Positions 1 to 5,043 of a DNA stretch of 5,043 bases are shown here, piece by piece. Source of the stretch: T3Sed10-241 sp036751905 (GTDB lineage: Bacteria > Bacteroidota > Bacteroidia > Flavobacteriales_D > Cryomorphaceae); assembly GCA_036751905.1 (NCBI GenBank), contig DAIOTP010000191.1, positions 1-5,043 on the forward strand, read 5' to 3'. The notes beneath the pieces were generated by a model. That model had not been told where the DNA came from and ran no database searches. It saw only the letters and a list, made by a program, of their open reading frames with translations. Position 1 is the first letter of the stretch. Every line of letters begins with the position of its first letter. The position numbers and the translations under genes were made by a program.

Positions 1-196
1 GGGGGCTCCCTGAATGGCAAGGGTCCTGGCGCAGCCGCCACAACTGTTAATCGCATATTTTATATATTCGTATGCCCACAAAAACCTACCCGGGTTGGAA
101 AATCCTGTAGAAGCATTCGCAGCTCTGTTTTACTGAGGTAGGATATTATTAAAGCCAGGCCTTCGCCATCCGTAGGCCATAAAAATTAGAGGTATC
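1..196. other. Upstream region without a supported gene
   Basis: No complete gene is supported here. One + frame is open from base 1 to a TAG near 145 and another reaches a TAA near 49, so the tail of an upstream gene entering the window cannot be excluded, but neither tail is recognisable. The stretch holds an AT-rich segment (53-73) with TATATTCG at 63-70, one mismatch from the Bacteroidota -7 consensus TAnnTTTG, which could serve the gene starting at 197 with a leader of about 120 bases; I see no convincing -33 element. An 8-bp palindrome ACCCGGGT lies at 88-95, extended imperfectly to 85-98, in what would be the leader. Its role is unknown. Confidence 0.4.
58..73 (+). repeat. Left copy of a 16-bp inverted repeat
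   Basis: TTTTATATATTCGTAT at 58-73 is the exact reverse complement of bases 2109-2124. With one single-base gap the match extends outward to the GCA at 53-55 and to the corresponding TGC at 2128-2130. The pair brackets the genes at 197-2107. Low complexity makes a chance match more likely than for ordinary DNA. The segment also contains a near-consensus -7 box, so both copies may simply be promoter-like sequence facing opposite ways. Confidence 0.4.
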
Positions 197-751
197 ATGA
201 AAATCTTGCCAGCCGAATCCGTCTTTTTGCGCTCCCTCCGCTCCAAGGTCCTGGCCTTGGTTATGGCCTGCATTGCTGCTGTCCCATTGTTCGCACAGGA
301 ACTCATTGTTTCATTGCTCGATGGTGAGGAATATGAAATCAGCACCAGCCAGATACGCAGCATCAAATTCGTTGCCAACAACATGGCCATCTATCAAAAC
401 GATGGCAGCATCGTGTGGTGGGACCTGTCTGAAATAGCCCATTACACATTCGACCTCACCTCACTCCACACAATGCACCCAGGTGCCCGCCCATCCAAAT
501 CACTCCACGTTTACCCCAATCCCAGCCAGGGCCGGGTGTTCATTGAATACAGCGCGTTTCACGAAAGTGATGTGCGCATCGAAATCCTTGACTTTTCCGG
601 AAAGGTGGTCGGGTTGCTGTATGATGGTGCACATCGTGATACGATCCGGGTATACTGGGATGCCTATACCAACCGGGTGGCTCCGGGCATGTACCTGTGC
701 CGGGTGGGCAGCAGGGACAGGGTGAGCACCGAAAAATTCATTGTTCAATAA
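197..751 (+). CDS. Short secreted protein with T9SS type A sorting domain
   Basis: A 184-residue exported protein of unknown function. Residues 1-33 look like a signal peptide: a long basic n-region (R12, R15, K17), a hydrophobic core at about 18-33 and likely cleavage after A33 before QE. Residues 36-58 and 63-85 are two copies of a short motif ending in S-x-I-R-S-I-K-F and L-S-E-I-A-H-Y-T-F, each with a DG dipeptide. Residues 101-184 match the Por-secretion (T9SS type A) C-terminal sorting domain: YPNPSQGRVFIEY from 106, an I-x-I-L-D-F-S-G-K-V strand near 128-137, and the closing G-M-Y-L-C-R-V ... EKFIV. By family knowledge this domain directs transport across the outer membrane and is normally removed or anchored. 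ATG 197 is chosen because a weak AGAGG ribosome site (188-192) precedes it. Only about 65 residues separate the signal from the sorting domain, which is unusually little cargo. The next gene starts 10 bases downstream, so the two are probably co-transcribed. Confidence 0.88.
   Translation: MKILPAESVFLRSLRSKVLALVMACIAAVPLFAQELIVSLLDGEEYEISTSQIRSIKFVANNMAIYQNDGSIVWWDLSEIAHYTFDLTSLHTMHPGARPSKSLHVYPNPSQGRVFIEYSAFHESDVRIEILDFSGKVVGLLYDGAHRDTIRVYWDAYTNRVAPGMYLCRVGSRDRVSTEKFIVQ
302..451 (+). repeat. Two DG...I-x-x-I-x-F motif copies in the first gene
   Basis: Residues 36-58 (302-370) and 63-85 (383-451) each follow the pattern hydrophobic strand, Asp-Gly, polar strand, then Ile plus three or so residues and a terminal Phe. 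The same pattern occurs twice near the N-terminus of the next protein. Motifs of this type are common after the signal peptide of Bacteroidota exported proteins. A beta-strand repeat is inferred from the alternating hydrophobic residues; no function is known to me. Confidence 0.6.
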
Positions 752-761
752 GTCCGGTCAC

Positions 762-1619
762 ATGAAATATCTGTCTTTTCACATTGCTTTATGCTCCAGC
801 CTGATGGGCTTTGCACAGTACAACCAAAATATTGAATTCATCAACGGCACCGTAGCCACTCACGGGCTGAACAGCATTGACAGCATTTCATTTGACGGTG
901 ATGGCAGCCCTGTGTACAACCTCACCCTGACCGATGGCACTATCCTTGAATATACATTGGAATCCATAGAACAAGTGAGTTTTGACGGTGAAGCGCTGCA
1001 TCCATTTCCGGTTGAAACGGTGCATTGCATACCCATCGGCACCCAAATCGTGGAAGTGGTCAACCCCATGACCGGCCGCACCTGGATGGACCGCAACCTG
1101 GGCGCCACGCAACAGGCCACCTCTCCTACCGATGCGCAGGCCTATGGCGATTTGTACCAATGGGGCAGGTTCAGCGACGGGCATCAATGCCGCAACTCAG
1201 AAATTACTGTGGTGCAGGCCACCTCCTCCATGCCCGGACATGATGAATTTGTCATCGAATTCACCAACTGGTTCAGCCCGGGCAATACCAGCCTGTGGCA
1301 AGGCGTGAGCGGGCTCAATACGCCGTGCCCTCTGGGCTTTCGCGTGCCTACAGAGTTTGAATGGTTTGAAGAATACCTTTCTTGGGCAGAAGGCTTTAAC
1401 GCCAACGGTGCCTTCGCTTCGCCATTGAAGCTGCCCCTGGCAGGCGAGCGGCGGAGGCTGGATGGCGACATTGTCAATGTTGGCCTTGAAAGCCGTTACT
1501 GGAGCAGTTCCATCAGTTCCGGCAACAGCTCCATGCGGCTGGTGGTTACCGAAAGCAGTGTCAATGTACTCGGCATCAGCCGAAGCCATGGAAGTTCGGT
1601 AAGGTGCATTAAGGACTGA
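762..1619 (+). CDS. Secreted FISUMP-domain protein
   Basis: A 285-residue exported protein. Residues 1-19 form a signal peptide ending G-F-A before QYN. Residues 23-44 and 51-74 are two copies of the DG ... L-x-S-I-x-x-[IV]-S-F motif shared with the preceding gene. From about residue 97 to the end it matches the Fibrobacter succinogenes major paralogous (FISUMP, TIGR02145) domain: NPMTGRTWMDRNLGATQQAT (101-120), AYGDLYQWGR (127-136), CPLGFRVPTEFEW (189-201), LPLAGERR (224-231), SRYWSSS (244-250) and the final SSVRCIKD (278-285). The domain is widespread in secreted Bacteroidota and Fibrobacterota proteins and has a C-type-lectin/formylglycine-enzyme-like look, but its activity is not established. 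The upstream in-frame TTG at 741 overlaps the previous gene and would put seven polar residues before the signal peptide, so ATG 762 is preferred. There is no T9SS sorting domain; the protein ends with the FISUMP domain. Expression is probably from the promoter of the gene 10 bases upstream. Confidence 0.9.
   Translation: MKYLSFHIALCSSLMGFAQYNQNIEFINGTVATHGLNSIDSISFDGDGSPVYNLTLTDGTILEYTLESIEQVSFDGEALHPFPVETVHCIPIGTQIVEVVNPMTGRTWMDRNLGATQQATSPTDAQAYGDLYQWGRFSDGHQCRNSEITVVQATSSMPGHDEFVIEFTNWFSPGNTSLWQGVSGLNTPCPLGFRVPTEFEWFEEYLSWAEGFNANGAFASPLKLPLAGERRRLDGDIVNVGLESRYWSSSISSGNSSMRLVVTESSVNVLGISRSHGSSVRCIKD
828..983 (+). repeat. Two DG/NG...I-x-x-[IV]-x-F motif copies in the FISUMP gene
   Basis: Residues 23-44 (828-893) and 51-74 (912-983) repeat the pattern: a hydrophobic strand, NG or DG followed by T, a second strand, then S-I-D-S-I-S-F or S-I-E-Q-V-S-F. 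At the DNA level the segment TTTGACGGTGA recurs at the end of both copies. The pattern corresponds to the two copies in the upstream gene, which suggests a common modular origin for the N-terminal regions of the two proteins. Confidence 0.65.
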
Positions 1620-1717
1620 AGCCGCCTGCCATGCTAAAAATGCCGAGAACGCCTGTCACCATGACATCCAAGCTGCAAGCAAAGGTGAAAGCAGGCAGTG
1701 AACATAGCGACAAGTTT

Positions 1718-1725
1718 TATCTTTG
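1718..1725 (+). promoter_or_regulatory. Candidate Bacteroidota -7 promoter box
   Basis: TATCTTTG matches the Bacteroidota primary-sigma -7 consensus TAnnTTTG at all six fixed positions. It lies 37 bases before ATG 1763, giving a predicted leader of about 30 bases. Upstream at the expected distance there is only a weak -33 candidate (GTG at 1698-1700, 17-base spacer). It is placed between the end of the FISUMP gene and the small ORF, so it would make that ORF an independent unit. A six-base match occurs by chance every few kilobases, hence the moderate confidence. Confidence 0.4.
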
Positions 1726-1762
1726 AAGAAATTCTTCTCCGCCCCCAACCCCCCGTGCATCC

Positions 1763-2107
1763 ATGGAAGAACCAGCCCACAAACAAACCCACCCCGCTGA
1801 TACCGCTGCGGACCGGAGCTATTTGTTGAAGCTGCTGCAGCCCATCAAGGAAGCTTACGAAACGCAAACGGCGCTTACCTTTCGCATAGCAGGCGCGCGT
1901 GCCAAAGGTTTTTCCGTAAAGGTGGGTGGGCTCTTCGCATATGTACCTTACAGCCTCTTCGCTTGGGGATATAAGCACCTGGACTACTGGCTACATGTGG
2001 GTCCTAAAATATCAAAAGACCCTCCTCGTGTGAAGGGTCTTTTGAAGGCTAACCAAAACCTCTGCGGGCCTGCGATATGTTTTTACATATCGCACCCTAC
2101 AGTTTAG
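1763..2107 (+). CDS. Small hypothetical protein, possibly S1/OB-like, with suspect 3' end
   Basis: A 114-residue ORF that I do not recognise with certainty. Residues 1-20 are polar; 21-35 form a likely helix (SYLLKLLQPIKEAYE); 36-65 read TALTFRIAGARAKGFSVKVG and then GLFAYVPYSLF, which resembles the first strands of an S1-type RNA-binding fold (strand, G-F-x-V, G-L-x-x-x-V-P-x-S). No signal peptide is present, so a cytoplasmic protein is expected. It follows a good -7 promoter box and starts at the first ATG, without a visible Shine-Dalgarno. From about residue 84 the protein is encoded by a perfect terminator-like hairpin and then a second hairpin, so the last 30 or so residues are unlikely to be native. 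A TAA at 2005-2007, one frame off and just before the first hairpin, would be a natural stop, so a single-base frameshift (real or sequencing error) or a 3' truncation is plausible. An overlapping minus-strand ORF at 1634-1978 is judged a shadow. That this gene is expressed is inference. Confidence 0.5.
   Translation: MEEPAHKQTHPADTAADRSYLLKLLQPIKEAYETQTALTFRIAGARAKGFSVKVGGLFAYVPYSLFAWGYKHLDYWLHVGPKISKDPPRVKGLLKANQNLCGPAICFYISHPTV
2013..2044 (+). terminator. Perfect 11-bp hairpin, likely bidirectional terminator
   Basis: CAAAAGACCCT (2013-2023) pairs without mismatch with AGGGTCTTTTG (2034-2044) around a 10-base loop (2024-2033). The stem has a GC-rich upper part with A4 on the 5' side and T4 on the 3' side, the usual architecture of a bidirectional intrinsic terminator, although the T tract is only four bases. 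It lies directly after the recognisable part of the small ORF and six bases after an out-of-frame TAA, as expected for the end of that transcript. It is oddly placed inside the open frame. Confidence 0.75.
2071..2094. other. Second perfect hairpin, 10-bp stem with T4 loop
   Basis: TGCGATATGT (2071-2080) pairs perfectly with ACATATCGCA (2085-2094) around a TTTT loop. With a two-base CC bulge (2069-2070) the stem can gain three pairs, GGG 2066-2068 with CCC 2095-2097. No T tract follows, so it is not a standard terminator. It lies 26 bases after the first hairpin. It could be a transcript-end stabiliser, a protein-binding palindrome, or part of a mobile or recombination site; the sequence does not decide. 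Confidence 0.55.
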
Positions 2108-2108
2108 G

Positions 2109-2124
2109 ATACGAATATATAAAA
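2109..2124 (-). repeat. Right copy of a 16-bp inverted repeat
   Basis: This is the exact reverse complement of 58-73, located just after the small ORF and its hairpins. On the minus strand it contains TATATTCG, a near-match to the -7 promoter box, pointing back into the three-gene block. No target-site duplication is visible outside the two copies and no transposase lies between them. Confidence 0.4.
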
Positions 2125-2588
2125 AATTGCTGGTTCCAAGATTTTATTAAAAAAAATTTTAGGTTTTATCTAGCCAATCCAGGGGCAATTTCAAGCTGCA
2201 TCGACCATAATCCTGGGAATCACTCCAAGTAAGAGCTTTGTTTTGTTGGGTTGGGCAATTGCCAGCACCACCCATAATTTTAAGCCAACAGCAATGTGCG
2301 GCCAAAGATGAAAGCCTGGCTTACTTCCAGAAGCCCAGCCTATTGAAGTATAAAGTTGGGCTTATTGCCATCCACCATGATCACTAAAATGCTAAAAAAT
2401 GAAAAAACTTTAGAAACAACTTCACATTTCATTACTTTCGATTCGAGCAATCAGCGGAGGCATTGTGCGGCAATTGTACCGATTTGATACACCAATGAAC
2501 ATGTTACAAAACACTGATGCAGTGAAGTTGCAACCAAAATTCTCGTGCTGAACAATGCTGTGCCGCCAATGTTTGACCGAAATAACCA
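2125..2588. other. Intergenic region, about 460 bases without a supported gene
   Basis: AT-rich at the start (2131-2175, including a run of eight A followed by TTTT), then of mixed composition. All frames are broken into short ORFs; minus-strand frames of about 70 codons around 2422-2666 overlap the start of the large gene and look unlike protein. Small symmetric elements are a 10-bp palindrome GGCAATTGCC at 2254-2263 and a 7-bp stem AAGCCCA/TGGGCTT (2331-2337 with 2357-2363) across a 19-base loop. The region should hold the promoter of the large gene; the best -7 look-alike, TACTTTCG at 2433-2440, has one mismatch and only a poor -33 partner. No tRNA or known RNA structure was recognised. 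Confidence 0.5.
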
Positions 2589-5043
2589 ATGAAATACGCA
2601 GCGATCTTTTTGCTTCTCTTCTTTGCTCATGCCACATTCGGGCAAAAACAAGCCAACGTTTGGCATTTTGGCAATGGGCGCATCATAGATTTCAATACCG
2701 GGGCCCCTGTGTTCTCATCAGGCAGTCCCATCTTCAGCTTTGAAGGCAGCGCCTCCTACTGCGACTCTTTGGGCAACTTGCTTATGTACACCAATGGAGG
2801 AGGAAGGGAACCCGCCTTTGGTGGACAAGACCCGGGGCGCATATGGAACAAGAACAACGAGGAGATGTACAATATGCAGGGCACGCAAGGCGGCGGCTTT
2901 AGCTCTGCCCAATCGTCTGTGATCGTGGAAGCGCCGGGGCAGCCCAACCAGTATTATGTGTTCACGATGGATGAATTCGAATTCAATATCGGGTCTTCAC
3001 CAGCCACAAATGCAGCGCAGCCTTTCGGTAGAGGCTTGAGCTATTTCACTGTAGATATGTCGCTTAACGGGGGACTTGGTGAAGTGGTGGTCGCCGACGA
3101 ACGGGTGTTCGTACCGTCGTTTGAAGGGGTATGTGCTATCCGACACAGCAACAACAGCGATTATTGGATTCTCATCAATCAAGTCAATTCCCAATCCACC
3201 AACGGTTTGAGGGTATACCGCCTGAATGAGGAGGGGGTGGCGTTTCAAAACGCTTTTCCCTTAACGGGAAATAACGGAGGCATCATCAAGGCTTCCCCTG
3301 ATGGCAGTAAGGTAAAATCAGGTACAATCCTGCTTGATTTTGATCCTTCGACCGGGCAATTGTCCAATCCCATTGAGATTGTGAACGGGGGCAACCAATT
3401 TGAGTTTTCGCCCAACAGCAGGTACCTGTATGAGAACACCCGGCTGAACAATTCGGTATTCGTGCTGCAATATGACCTTACTGCACCCAACATCAACCAA
3501 AGTGAGCTCGTGGTAAGCAATTTCGGTGGCCCGTCAGCTTTACTCGGCCAAATGCAGCTTGCCCCTGACGGGAAAATATACTTCCTGATACGGCTGAACG
3601 GAACCAGACTTCACCGCATCAACTGTCCCAACACCGCCAGCCCCAGCGTTGAGTTTGACATTTTCAACTATCAAAATGCCTTCGTGCTGGGATTACCCAA
3701 TTTTCCCGCATGGATTTTTGAAAATGAGGATGAAGTAAGCGTTGACCTAGGGCCGCGCACGCTGAGCCTGTGTGAAGACCAATTTCCCTTTGTGCTCGAT
3801 GCCCTCAATCCGGGGGCTACGTATGTATGGTCCACTGGTGCCACTACACAGTCCATCGAAGTCACAGCGCCTGGCGATTACTTCGTTCAGGTAAGCAGCC
3901 CTTGCGGCTTCGGGACCGATACCATTACCATCGTACCCTGTATAATCGACACCGAATGCGTGGTATTTGAGCCTACGGGGGCCAGCCAAACATGGACCGT
4001 TCCGGACGGTGTAAATTTCATTGCTGTAAAAATGTGGGGAGCGGCAGGCGGTGCCGGCCCTTCACCTGTCGGAAATGGAGGGGGCGCAGGCGGATACACC
4101 GAATTCAGCCTTCCCGTAGTCCCCGGTGATGTACTCACAATGGAGGTGGGTGTAGGAGGAATGAAGGCCAACGCAAACAGTGGGGGTACCGGAGGTTATC
4201 CCTCGGGAGGTGATGGAGGTAGCGGAAACCAAATCGAGGTAGTACTTGGCATTCCCAGAGATGTGGGTGGAGGCGGTGGCGGTGGTGGCCGGACGGCCAT
4301 CGGGATAAGCGGTTCCATCAACCAACTGATTGCTGTGGCCGGTGGCGGCGGCGGGGCCGCCTTTGCTCAGTTTGGTGGCGCTGGCGGTGGCTTGGAAGCA
4401 TCATTTACCGCTGCTCAAAATGAATTTGTCATCAACGGATTTGGAGGCACCCAAACCAGTGGTGGTGCACCGGGCAACAACGTTTTTTGTCCTCCGAATG
4501 TGTTTGGATTACCCGGTTTTGCATTCGGCGGAGGGAATGGTGCTACCGACCTGGCCCCTGACAGGAAAGGCGGTGGTGGTGGGGGTGACGGCTACTTTGG
4601 GGGTGGCGGAGGCAGCAGCCACGACGATTGCTTTGGCGTAGGATCGGTGGGCGGCGGAGGCAGTGCTTTTTTGTGCGCTGATTGCCCGGGCATCACCGGA
4701 AGCACCACTGTTGGGGGCGTTTTTGGGCAACCTGCCAACCAAAATGATCCGCTCCTCGCCCAATACCCGGGAACCGCTACCGGCAGCAATGGCCTGGATG
4801 GCGGTGGCGGTCTGGTGCAAATTTGCTTCTCCCTGGTCAATAATCCTTGTACACCCGTAACAGGCACCGAAGTTGTGGTGGCCTGTGAATCATTCACGTG
4901 GATTGATGGCATCACCTACACATCCAGCACCAATACCCCCACCTTTACCTTTCCCGGCGCCTCGTCAGCGGGCTGTGACTCCATCCTCACCCTCAACCTC
5001 ACGATCAATGATGCGGTGACGGCCAGCATCAGCGCAACGGCTT
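2589..5043 (+). CDS. Large modular surface protein with glycine-rich domain, 3' end outside window
   Basis: 818 codons are visible and the frame is open to the window edge. Residues 1-18 are a signal peptide (hydrophobic 4-17, cleavage before QKQ). Residues 22 to about 380 match the N-terminal domain of many Bacteroidota T9SS type B/gliding-associated proteins: NVWHFGNGRIIDFNTG (23-38), EGSASYCDSLGNLLMYTNG (52-70), a W-N-K-N segment, SSAQSSVIV (105-113), QYYVFTMDE (121-129) and SYFTVDMSLNGGLGEV downstream; it is probably beta-propeller-like. Residues 383-448 are an Ig-like domain (C395, PGATYVWSTG 408-417, the G-D-Y-F-V-Q-V strand). Residues 458-748 are a glycine-rich domain opening with TWTVPDGVNFIAVKMWGAAG, containing eight consecutive Gly at 560-567 and closing GGGGLVQICF. 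Residues 755-808 are a CESFTWIDG ... GCDSILTLNLTIN repeat, normally tandem in such proteins. Export through T9SS and a role in adhesion or matrix are inferred; the sorting domain would lie beyond the window. ATG 2589 is the first possible start, as an in-frame TAA lies at 2583-2585. No Shine-Dalgarno is seen. Confidence 0.93.
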   Translation, partial: MKYAAIFLLLFFAHATFGQKQANVWHFGNGRIIDFNTGAPVFSSGSPIFSFEGSASYCDSLGNLLMYTNGGGREPAFGGQDPGRIWNKNNEEMYNMQGTQGGGFSSAQSSVIVEAPGQPNQYYVFTMDEFEFNIGSSPATNAAQPFGRGLSYFTVDMSLNGGLGEVVVADERVFVPSFEGVCAIRHSNNSDYWILINQVNSQSTNGLRVYRLNEEGVAFQNAFPLTGNNGGIIKASPDGSKVKSGTILLDFDPSTGQLSNPIEIVNGGNQFEFSPNSRYLYENTRLNNSVFVLQYDLTAPNINQSELVVSNFGGPSALLGQMQLAPDGKIYFLIRLNGTRLHRINCPNTASPSVEFDIFNYQNAFVLGLPNFPAWIFENEDEVSVDLGPRTLSLCEDQFPFVLDALNPGATYVWSTGATTQSIEVTAPGDYFVQVSSPCGFGTDTITIVPCIIDTECVVFEPTGASQTWTVPDGVNFIAVKMWGAAGGAGPSPVGNGGGAGGYTEFSLPVVPGDVLTMEVGVGGMKANANSGGTGGYPSGGDGGSGNQIEVVLGIPRDVGGGGGGGGRTAIGISGSINQLIAVAGGGGGAAFAQFGGAGGGLEASFTAAQNEFVINGFGGTQTSGGAPGNNVFCPPNVFGLPGFAFGGGNGATDLAPDRKGGGGGGDGYFGGGGGSSHDDCFGVGSVGGGGSAFLCADCPGITGSTTVGGVFGQPANQNDPLLAQYPGTATGSNGLDGGGGLVQICFSLVNNPCTPVTGTEVVVACESFTWIDGITYTSSTNTPTFTFPGASSAGCDSILTLNLTINDAVTASISATA
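4851..5012 (+). repeat. First visible unit of a CESFTWIDG/GCDSILTLNLTI repeat
   Basis: Residues 755-808 of the large protein form a unit of about 54 residues with the pair C766 (CESFTWIDG) and C796 (GCDSILTLNLTIN). In Bacteroidota surface proteins this unit typically occurs in tandem copies before the C-terminal sorting domain. Only one copy is inside the window, and the residues after it (DAVTASISATA) look like the linker to a further domain. Confidence 0.75.

Noticed and set aside
741..761. In-frame TTG start for the FISUMP gene
   Set aside because: It overlaps the end of the preceding gene and adds seven polar residues ahead of a normal signal peptide; ATG 762 fits better.
1654..1666. Terminator after the FISUMP gene (TGTCA/TGACA stem)
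   Set aside because: The stem is only five base pairs with a three-base loop and no T tract.
1634..1978. Minus-strand 114-codon ORF overlapping the small + strand ORF
   Set aside because: Its product is rich in Cys, Arg, Gly and His with no family pattern, and the + strand frame has a better protein look and a promoter box. Treated as a shadow.
2047..2108. Integron attC site at the end of the small ORF
   Set aside because: The outer 7-mers only partly fit RYYYAAC (6 of 7) and GTTRRRY (5 of 7), the inner stem is too perfect for a typical attC, and no second copy or integrase is in the window.
58..2124. A complete mobile element bounded by the 16-bp inverted repeat
   Set aside because: There is no transposase, recombinase or target-site duplication, and the contents are ordinary secreted-protein genes.
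2433..2440. TACTTTCG as promoter of the large gene (TTTAG at 2409-2413, 19-base spacer)
   Set aside because: It has one mismatch in the -7 box and a poor -33 element; AATGTTTG at 2568-2575 is an equally imperfect competitor that would leave almost no leader.
4062..4915. Several minus-strand and off-frame ORFs of 87-107 codons in the glycine-rich part
   Set aside because: They are Pro/Thr/Ala-rich readings produced by the GGN codons of the large gene on the opposite strand or in other frames.

Overview
The window looks like a chromosomal stretch from a member of the Bacteroidota with moderate GC content, probably an environmental lineage of the Saprospirales, Chitinophagales or Flavobacteriales kind; the sequence does not let me choose between them. 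The evidence is a type IX secretion (T9SS) C-terminal sorting domain, a FISUMP-domain secreted protein, a large adhesin-like exported protein with the N-terminal domain common in gliding-type Bacteroidota surface proteins, a TAnnTTTG-type promoter box, and mostly weak or absent Shine-Dalgarno sequences. All supported genes are on the + strand.

Layout. Positions 1-196 are upstream DNA with no gene I can support. Positions 197-751 and 762-1619 hold two exported proteins separated by only 10 bases, almost certainly one transcription unit. The first is a very short T9SS cargo protein; the second carries a FISUMP domain. Both begin, after the signal peptide, with two copies of the same short motif (Asp-Gly ... 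Ile-x-x-Ile/Val-x-Phe), which ties them together as a pair. After 143 bases with a good Bacteroidota -7 promoter box comes a small ORF (1763-2107) with a weak S1/OB-like look. Its 3' end runs through a perfect 11-bp terminator-like hairpin and a second perfect 10-bp hairpin, so its C-terminus is probably not native (frameshift or truncation). Positions 2108-2588 are AT-rich at the start and have no convincing gene.

From 2589 to the window edge runs one long, 3'-incomplete gene (818 codons visible) that is the main feature of the window. It encodes a secreted modular protein: signal peptide, a roughly 360-residue N-terminal domain of the family usually found in T9SS type B/gliding-associated proteins, an Ig-like domain, a roughly 290-residue glycine-rich domain, and the start of a CESFTWIDG...GCDSILTLNLTI repeat region that very likely continues beyond the window.

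Taken together this is a cell-surface/secretome locus. No transposase, CRISPR array, tRNA, rRNA or restriction gene was seen. The most unusual items are the twin hairpins inside the small ORF, the shared N-terminal motif of the two-gene unit, the near-minimal T9SS cargo protein, and the glycine-rich module inside the large surface protein. None of these amounts to proof of a new system.
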